Of a DNA stretch of 64,000 bases, positions 58,315 to 64,000 are shown piece after piece (the first letter of the stretch is position 1; each line of letters begins with the position of its first letter). Location of the stretch: the NCBI GenBank assembly GCA_016715985.1, contig JADJXD010000001.1, positions 1,364,001 through 1,428,000 of the forward strand, in the 5' to 3' direction. Source of the stretch: Saprospiraceae bacterium. GTDB taxonomy: Bacteria > Bacteroidota > Bacteroidia > Chitinophagales > Saprospiraceae. Both the position numbers and the translations under genes were made by a program. The notes under the pieces were generated by a model. That model searched no databases and was not told the DNA's origin. It saw nothing but the letters and a program-made list of their open reading frames with translations.

Positions 58315-58821
58315 TTACAGCCATCTTATTGCAACAAATATAACAGGTAAAAAAAGAATGATGGTGATGATGGTGCCAAAAACAAAGGAACCCAACTTTT
58401 TAGTGTAGTATGGATTGATCAACAAAGTGTCATGATTATTTTCGGTAGGTTTCCCGGATTTCTTGGACAAATATTGAATGAAAGAATATAACATTTTATG
58501 TTGATAAACAACAAGTAACACAAAGTAAATGATCAGGACTATAAATAAAATCATCTTTCCAAAAATTGAAAAAAATACACTTACCGATGCGACTATAACT
58601 AAAAGTAAAATGATTGCAATAAATTCACCTGATTGCAATAAAGCATTAAATGTCCCCTCAACGGTTGTTATTAAAATTTCAAAAAACCAGAATAATCCAA
58701 CCTTTGATTTTTTGGTCATGACAAACCTGCTTTGGTCGGCATCCCAATGTTGGGTGGTATAAATGATGTAAACATTTAAACCACAAAAAATAATAAAAGC
58801 ACTTACCAGAAAAAACAACAT
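58315..58821 (-). CDS. Uncharacterised membrane protein, four to five segments
   Basis: A 168-residue hydrophobic protein with predicted membrane segments at about 2-20, 45-65, 67-85, 87-107 and 147-165. A small cytosolic loop (KSKVGLF, then LSKKSGKPTENNHD) contains basic residues. I do not recognise the family. It is last of three leftward genes that encode small membrane proteins (next upstream 48 bp away). Confidence 0.65.
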   Translation of the reverse strand: MLFFLVSAFIIFCGLNVYIIYTTQHWDADQSRFVMTKKSKVGLFWFFEILITTVEGTFNALLQSGEFIAIILLLVIVASVSVFFSIFGKMILFIVLIIYFVLLVVYQHKMLYSFIQYLSKKSGKPTENNHDTLLINPYYTKKLGSFVFGTIITIILFLPVIFVAIRWL

Positions 58822-58869
58822 ACGGTCTAAAAATTAACAGTTAACTAATTATCATTAATAGGTAGTAAC

Positions 58870-59085
58870 TCAGGAATCTGAATCAGAGCCTCCATCATTC
58901 GTGTCAGAAATATCATTATTTTTTTCACTTTCCTGATCTTCATCCCCGAAAAGAGTGTGAATATTAAAATATGCCCGAAATCCTGTTTTTGGTCTATCTT
59001 CCAAATCAATGTCATTGATCGAGAGTACCAGAATGAGTACCACAATCAAACCTGCAATTAATATGGTTAAGAAACTTTCAGTCAT
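58870..59085 (-). CDS. Small single-pass membrane protein with acidic tail
   Basis: A 71-residue protein: a membrane segment at about 4-24 (LTILIAGLIVVLILVLS), a short basic stretch (RPKTGFRAYF), then a strongly acidic Asp/Glu/Ser tail (DEDQESEKNNDISDTNDGGSDSDS). Another frame overlaps it, but this one has coherent topology. Possible partner of its neighbours; function unknown. Confidence 0.55.
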   Translation of the reverse strand: MTESFLTILIAGLIVVLILVLSINDIDLEDRPKTGFRAYFNIHTLFGDEDQESEKNNDISDTNDGGSDSDS

Positions 59086-59154
59086 TTTTCAAAAATCAAT
59101 ATCTTTGATTTCATTGTTTTAATGCACAAAAACTATATTAGATTTTTAATGATC

Positions 59155-59829
59155 CTACCTGTTAAATACATTATCAAATTCTTCTCTTAAATTAAATAAA
59201 AGTGTAAAAATCAAGAAAATCAGTCCCAAAGAAAATATTAACTTGCCATGGTTTTTAACACTTGGATCATAGGCATACATTTTTGACCCATCCGGCAATT
59301 TTTTTGTTTCCCATAATAGCTGTAATCCTATAAAAATACTGATCAATCCTCCAAAAAGAGCAAAAATATAACCAGCAATAATCAATAATTTTGGAAATGG
59401 CAGATGCCGTGACATTTCTTTATGCCTTTGTCTTCTGACTGCTTCCAGCATTTCTGATGATACTTCTTTTCCTCTTTCTTTTAATAACTTTGTTGCCAGC
59501 GCAAAATCAAAGGCATTCCATTCCTCCTTTTTAATAATCACATCCATCAGCTCATCATCCGTAAAGCTGAAAAGATAATAATCTTCATCCAGAGCGTCCA
59601 GGTCTATCAGTTGTGCTTCTTCAAATGCTTTGTTTGCCTTGAAAAAATCTGTCGGAATCAACTTTAATACAACAGCTCCATTGCCAGTGTTTCCCGCAAA
59701 AGCCGGATCAAAAACCGGAGTTATTTTTTCCAGAACATATTTTATGTTGCTCTCTTCCAGTACATCGATATACTCCCGGGCCTGATCAACCGCTGGAAAA
59801 GTTTTGTATTCTTCAAAAAATTCACTCAT
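59155..59829 (-). CDS. Uncharacterised membrane protein with soluble N-terminal domain
   Basis: A 224-residue protein. Residues 1-80 (FPAVDQAREYIDVLEESNIKYVLEKI) resemble the small DUF2007-type signal-transducing fold that measures an input by a ferredoxin-like domain. Residues 85-145 are helical with KKEEWNAFDFALATKLLKERG. Two membrane segments lie at about 146-167 and 195-212. First of three leftward genes. The identity is tentative; a homology search against DUF2007 would decide. Confidence 0.65.
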   Translation of the reverse strand: MSEFFEEYKTFPAVDQAREYIDVLEESNIKYVLEKITPVFDPAFAGNTGNGAVVLKLIPTDFFKANKAFEEAQLIDLDALDEDYYLFSFTDDELMDVIIKKEEWNAFDFALATKLLKERGKEVSSEMLEAVRRQRHKEMSRHLPFPKLLIIAGYIFALFGGLISIFIGLQLLWETKKLPDGSKMYAYDPSVKNHGKLIFSLGLIFLIFTLLFNLREEFDNVFNR

Positions 59830-60061
59830 AATTTATTTTAAAAGTGTTTTTAATAATGAAAAAACGGAAATTCTGCACTAGCAAAAAAGCGGTATGTGCA
59901 CTGATAAAATTTTCTTTGATATTGGTACTGCTGCTTTAAAAAACATCATAGCACAAAGCTTCACTAAGGTAGTTACAGAAAACAAAGTCCCGGCTATTGA
60001 AAATAATACGATTGCACTAAATTTCATTTGTAACCAGGACTTTGTATCAGCATAAATTTAT

Positions 60062-63000
60062 TTACTCAATCTTAATCACTTTTCTTTGTGTAGTACTTCC
60101 TTTTTTATCCGTCAACTGTACAATATAAATACCTGCTTTGTCTTCAATGGTAAAGTTATGTGTATTTCTTCCTTTATCGATAATACTCCTGCTTACCTCC
60201 CTACTCAAAATATCAAAGACCTTTAAAGAAACATCCTCTTCAACATTGGATGTAAACTGAATAGTCAGTTGTCCTGTGGTAGGATTGGGGAAGATGCTAT
60301 ATTCATTTAGCAAGTAACTGTCATCTACTGAAACCGGACAACATTCTATCAAATCATACTGGCCTGTTAATACGCATAAACCACAGGTAGCAACTACAGT
60401 ATAAGTACCTGGGAAAATAACATTAAGTGTTGAACTTGATCCAAGAAGACTGCCATTTTCATTAAACCACTCAAATAAGCATCCTGAAGCGTTTAATACG
60501 ACTGCTTCCAGAGTTGCGGTTTCACCGCCTTTAATATTGCAAGGAACTACAAGTACTAATTTCATTGGAGGATCAATAGTTCTGACAATAGAGTTGACAA
60601 ATTGATCTGGACAGCAACTATTTCTCAAAACCACATGATAATTTCCACTGTAGTCTCCGGTGACACCTGAATACTGAAAAGTGAAAGAAGCCGGAGAAGT
60701 GGCATGTGTTGATGAGTGCAGAAAAATACCATCCTTATACCAGTCTATAATTACCGGACAATCAGGGGAAATAAAATTAACCGTCATATTGACTCCGGTA
60801 GTTCGGCAAGGATCTAACGGGATTGCATTGAACTGTGTGAGTACCGCATTTCTATACACATCAATAAAAAATGTATCCACTTTTGGTGGACAGATTCCGT
60901 CACCTACTTTAACACTAAACCATATATCTGATTGTAAACTATTGGTATGCAGCATTGGATTCATTAATCCCATACCATCTATTGTAGCGAATCCGCTTGG
61001 CACCTGATTAAGATGATTACTAGTTTCAAACCATTTCCAGGCCTCCATTCCTTCAATTACATGGCATTCTGTAATAAATCTTAACGTGGCATCCTCTCCG
61101 GGACAGAATGGTTGCTGCTCGAAGGGATCCATAATAATGTTACCGTAGGGTGCTGCATCATTGACTAGTGTAATGGTACTGTAACAAACCTGTGGACCGC
61201 AAAGTCCTGTGATCTCTGCCGCAAAAGTGAAATCCTGTCTGCAACTATCCGGATGTCCGGTATATGTCAAAGCAGGGGGTTGATATGTCAGCTGGTTGCT
61301 CACGCCGGAAATCGGATTTCCTGAGCCATCCAGCCACTCAATATTATATGCGCAGGATGTATTACTTGGTGTTAAAGATATAGGTGCAGGTAAAACTGGT
61401 GTACCTAAATAACAAATCTCTTGAGAAGATAAAGTACATCTAACAACATCACATAATGAATAAGATGCAATGTCGGTGATCAGCTCTGTACATGGATTAT
61501 CAGCCACACTAACCACGGCATACATACAAAAATGATTGCCGGTCAAAGATGAAGGAAAAATGTCCACGGTATCGGAATTTGAAGTAACAGATGCATACAA
61601 GAGCCAGGTTGTATCTGAAACACTTGTAGGGCATGGATCTGAAAATGAAATATACCAGTTTACCTGGGTTATAGATGTGACGCTGCCGTTGAATCCAAGT
61701 GAAATAGTATGGATTGAATCCTCTTTACAAATTTCTTCATCTTCAAGATAAGCACTCTTACAACATGGTGGAATTAAAATGATCGGAGTTGTACAAACTG
61801 TCTGAGTCATGTCAGGACAAATACATGTAGAAGTCAATGAAAAATTAAAAAATGATGGCACAGGAAGTAGACTGATTACCGTTCCTGTGATGGTAGCCTG
61901 GGTTCCGTTCCAGCCGATTTGTTGATTTTGGACTATTCCATTTGTCGGGTTCAAAGTTAAATCCAGATTACATGTATCACCGTTGCCACTCAGATTCTGA
62001 ACTATGATTGTAAAATCATAGGTATCCGGCAAACTGCCACATTGAATATCAGTCGAAACAACATTTGTGCAGGTACAATTTACAGTGATATTGAATGAAC
62101 ATGAGTTCGTATTTCCAGCCATATCAGTAACAATACATATAATGGTAGACGTACCGCACGGAAAAAAATCACCACTCATTCGGGTGCATGTATAACCAGC
62201 CATGGGGCAATTGTCTGAAATCTGCGGCGGACCAAAAGTTACATTTGCCCCACCATCACAGAAAGGTACATTAACCACCCTGTTTTGCGGACAAATAATA
62301 GTAGGAAGTTGATTATCGACAACAGTAACCGTAAATGAACAACTCACCATATTACCACTGTCATCAGTTGCGGTACAGGTCACCACAGTTACTCCTTTAT
62401 TGTACTGTATCTGTCCCTGATTTGTAAAAGTTCCGGAAGTGGCCCCTGTTAAAATGCAAACAATATTCAGGGATGTATCACATGTATCTGTTGCTGAAAC
62501 CCCACCAAAAGTGGCATAACACTGATTGATATCCGTATTTAATGTGATGTCTCCGGGACAATTCAAAATCGGATTATTCTGGTCAGGTGGTACCACCACC
62601 ACTTGCATAATGGATGAAGAACAGGCACCGGTCGCATCCGTTACTGTCAGACAAATGGTATATGTACCGGAAGCGGGAAAAGTCCATGTTGGGTTTTGAC
62701 TTGTAGATTCAACAGGACTGGTACAATCAAAATCCCACTCATAGGTGTAAGGTGCTGTACCTCCGCTCGAGAGATCATTGAACTGCATTTCATAACAATT
62801 AACAGGAATGGCTTCAAAAGCAGCTAAGACATCGCAATCGGGGCCGCAGAAGTCGTCGCATTGGTATACTAATGGAATTAAATCTATAATACTTAAACTT
62901 GGTGTAAAGTTAAGAGTGGATGAAATCGGAAATGAAATTCCTGAAATTTGCAATCGCGACTTTGTTTGAGCTATGTTATAGCTACACGCTGATGTTAGAT

Positions 63001-64000
63001 CCAAATCAAAAGCACCAATTAAAATATCATTCACTCCAAAACCAGAGCCCAAATTATTTCTGGTGTCAGCATAATAAATTCTGTCCTTTAATGGAGTCAC
63101 ATGAATCGAAGGATTCAGAAAAAAATCTTCACCGCCTTCCAGTAAGTATTTGCTATAAATTATATCTAAAACACCACTTTGGTAGCTCATTTTGACTATT
63201 ATTGGCACAGAATTTAATTGGAGATTCTTAATATGTCCTATAGCATATAAGTCTCCATTAGCATCTATATGAATATCTTCAAACTTTGATATGCCTGGAA
63301 AACGCTCTAATAACTTAATTGATCCTATTGCTGAAAAAGTGCCTTTTGAAAAAATAAAAATAATAGCTTCATTACTTCCAAACCACTCTCCTGCCAAGAC
63401 AATGTCTCCATTAGGTAATTCTAATCCATCATGAAAGTCAATTTTAGGTCTAGGGTTATTTGCAAAAATAGCATCTACAGCTCCAATAGGAATTCCTGTC
63501 AAACCATCAATACGAACAATCAAACCATCATTTCTTGGAACATCATTTCCAGAAATTAAAATGCTTCCATCACTTAAACTGATCAGTCCACGTAGAATTT
63601 CATCATCTCCATTTGGAAATGACCTGTAGGTATAATCTCTAATCCAATTTACATTACCATCAATATCGAAATTAATTAGCATGGTTTGATCCCATGATGA
63701 AGGAATTGGTGATGGAGAACTTTGATTTTTTACACCAACAGTATAAAAATTGAAACCACTAAAAGGATTTTTATGCCTTTCAACTTTGTTTAATTGCTCC
63801 CTTCCTGTAAAGTCATATAATTTTGAAAACCTAAGATTACCATTGGGATAAATACCAATTATAAATGACTTATTATCTACATCCACTCCTCCAGTAGATA
63901 ATGGAGTAGTGTGGCCTACCAATATTAATGTTTCTTCATTTGTTGCTGACGTTAATAAGTTGTCTGGATTATAATCAAAATCTCTAATTCTAGTATTTAA
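60062..64000 (-). CDS. Giant T9SS-secreted protein with PKD and HYR domains, 5' end outside window
   Basis: The frame is open to base 64000, so the true start lies beyond the window. An in-frame TTG at 63922 is only an internal codon. The visible 1312 codons begin with a series of propeller- or kelch-like segments (about the first 390 residues). A PKD domain follows (YTYEWDFDC, then TYTICLTVTDATG). Next come two HYR domains (LNCPGDITLNTD and TIICPQNRVVNVP) and further Cys-rich Ig-like modules. The end is a T9SS sorting domain (SIFPNPTTG, then GIYIVQLTDKKGSTTQRKVIKIE). It is a cell-surface or released adhesin-like protein. Many Cys pairs suggest disulphide-stabilised domains outside the cell. 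Confidence 0.92.
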   Translation of the reverse strand, partial: LNTRIRDFDYNPDNLLTSATNEETLILVGHTTPLSTGGVDVDNKSFIIGIYPNGNLRFSKLYDFTGREQLNKVERHKNPFSGFNFYTVGVKNQSSPSPIPSSWDQTMLINFDIDGNVNWIRDYTYRSFPNGDDEILRGLISLSDGSILISGNDVPRNDGLIVRIDGLTGIPIGAVDAIFANNPRPKIDFHDGLELPNGDIVLAGEWFGSNEAIIFIFSKGTFSAIGSIKLLERFPGISKFEDIHIDANGDLYAIGHIKNLQLNSVPIIVKMSYQSGVLDIIYSKYLLEGGEDFFLNPSIHVTPLKDRIYYADTRNNLGSGFGVNDILIGAFDLDLTSACSYNIAQTKSRLQISGISFPISSTLNFTPSLSIIDLIPLVYQCDDFCGPDCDVLAAFEAIPVNCYEMQFNDLSSGGTAPYTYEWDFDCTSPVESTSQNPTWTFPASGTYTICLTVTDATGACSSSIMQVVVVPPDQNNPILNCPGDITLNTDINQCYATFGGVSATDTCDTSLNIVCILTGATSGTFTNQGQIQYNKGVTVVTCTATDDSGNMVSCSFTVTVVDNQLPTIICPQNRVVNVPFCDGGANVTFGPPQISDNCPMAGYTCTRMSGDFFPCGTSTIICIVTDMAGNTNSCSFNITVNCTCTNVVSTDIQCGSLPDTYDFTIIVQNLSGNGDTCNLDLTLNPTNGIVQNQQIGWNGTQATITGTVISLLPVPSFFNFSLTSTCICPDMTQTVCTTPIILIPPCCKSAYLEDEEICKEDSIHTISLGFNGSVTSITQVNWYISFSDPCPTSVSDTTWLLYASVTSNSDTVDIFPSSLTGNHFCMYAVVSVADNPCTELITDIASYSLCDVVRCTLSSQEICYLGTPVLPAPISLTPSNTSCAYNIEWLDGSGNPISGVSNQLTYQPPALTYTGHPDSCRQDFTFAAEITGLCGPQVCYSTITLVNDAAPYGNIIMDPFEQQPFCPGEDATLRFITECHVIEGMEAWKWFETSNHLNQVPSGFATIDGMGLMNPMLHTNSLQSDIWFSVKVGDGICPPKVDTFFIDVYRNAVLTQFNAIPLDPCRTTGVNMTVNFISPDCPVIIDWYKDGIFLHSSTHATSPASFTFQYSGVTGDYSGNYHVVLRNSCCPDQFVNSIVRTIDPPMKLVLVVPCNIKGGETATLEAVVLNASGCLFEWFNENGSLLGSSSTLNVIFPGTYTVVATCGLCVLTGQYDLIECCPVSVDDSYLLNEYSIFPNPTTGQLTIQFTSNVEEDVSLKVFDILSREVSRSIIDKGRNTHNFTIEDKAGIYIVQLTDKKGSTTQRKVIKIE

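Overview
This window reads as chromosome of an uncultured or little-studied member of the Bacteroidota, most like the Saprospiria. The evidence is low GC, promoters of the Bacteroidota form (TTG, about 20 bp, TAnnTTTG) without Shine-Dalgarno sequences, lipoproteins with Bacteroidota-type signal peptides, two proteins ending in a type IX secretion sorting domain, beta-propeller histidine kinases paired with LytTR regulators, and many small outer-membrane barrels. I saw no rRNA, tRNA or CRISPR array. The species is not determined.

Layout. 0-9.4 kb: two small outer-membrane barrels (the first cut by the window edge), topoisomerase IV subunit A (parC), a 240-bp MITE-like element, an OmpA-family protein with calcium-binding repeats, and a TRAP transporter pair (dctQ, dctM) without its binding protein. 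9.4-18.1 kb: a redox-looking locus. A five-gene leftward operon (two haem lipoproteins, an OB-fold protein, a YceI protein, a DUF5777-like barrel) faces a rightward operon (second YceI protein, propeller histidine kinase, LytTR regulator), followed by a di-haem cytochrome c peroxidase. The divergent intergenic region holds two mirror-image pairs of direct repeats with 21-bp spacing, placed symmetrically just upstream of both promoters. I regard this as the best candidate for an undescribed regulated system here. 18.4-22.7 kb: an ABC exporter pair and a divergent SGNH esterase, the same set as E. coli ybbP/ybbA/tesA.

22.7-29.3 kb is a defence island: an Mrr-type nuclease, an unknown protein and an adenine methyltransferase in one orientation, then an AbiE-like toxin-antitoxin pair. 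29.3-34.5 kb is repeat-rich accessory DNA: a lipoprotein gene flanked by 38-bp direct repeats, a second small transposon-like element with a 7-bp target duplication, a BspA-type repeat surface protein carrying a T9SS tail, and remnants of a P-loop gene. 34.5-38.8 kb is a compact operon with a Kazal inhibitor lipoprotein, an LVIVD-repeat lipoprotein, a barrel protein, an ECF sigma factor and a membrane-anchored protein in the anti-sigma position with a barrel-like C-terminus.

38.8-46.6 kb is an amino-sugar locus: sodium-solute symporter, GH20 hexosaminidase, a NagB-deacetylase fusion, and a LacI-type regulator whose probable operator is a perfect 14-bp palindrome between the fusion gene's -33 and -7 boxes. 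46.6-53.1 kb holds a hydrolase, an amidohydrolase, a DUF202 protein and a VIT/VWA protein. 53.3-58.3 kb pairs a secreted protein with a caspase-like His/Cys signature with a second propeller kinase and LytTR regulator. The window ends with three small membrane proteins and the C-terminal 1312 codons of a very large PKD/HYR-domain protein secreted by T9SS, which runs off the right edge.

Four copies of a modular palindromic repeat lie 80-185 bp upstream of rightward genes at about 1.6-2.0, 21.9, 48.4 and 53.2 kb.
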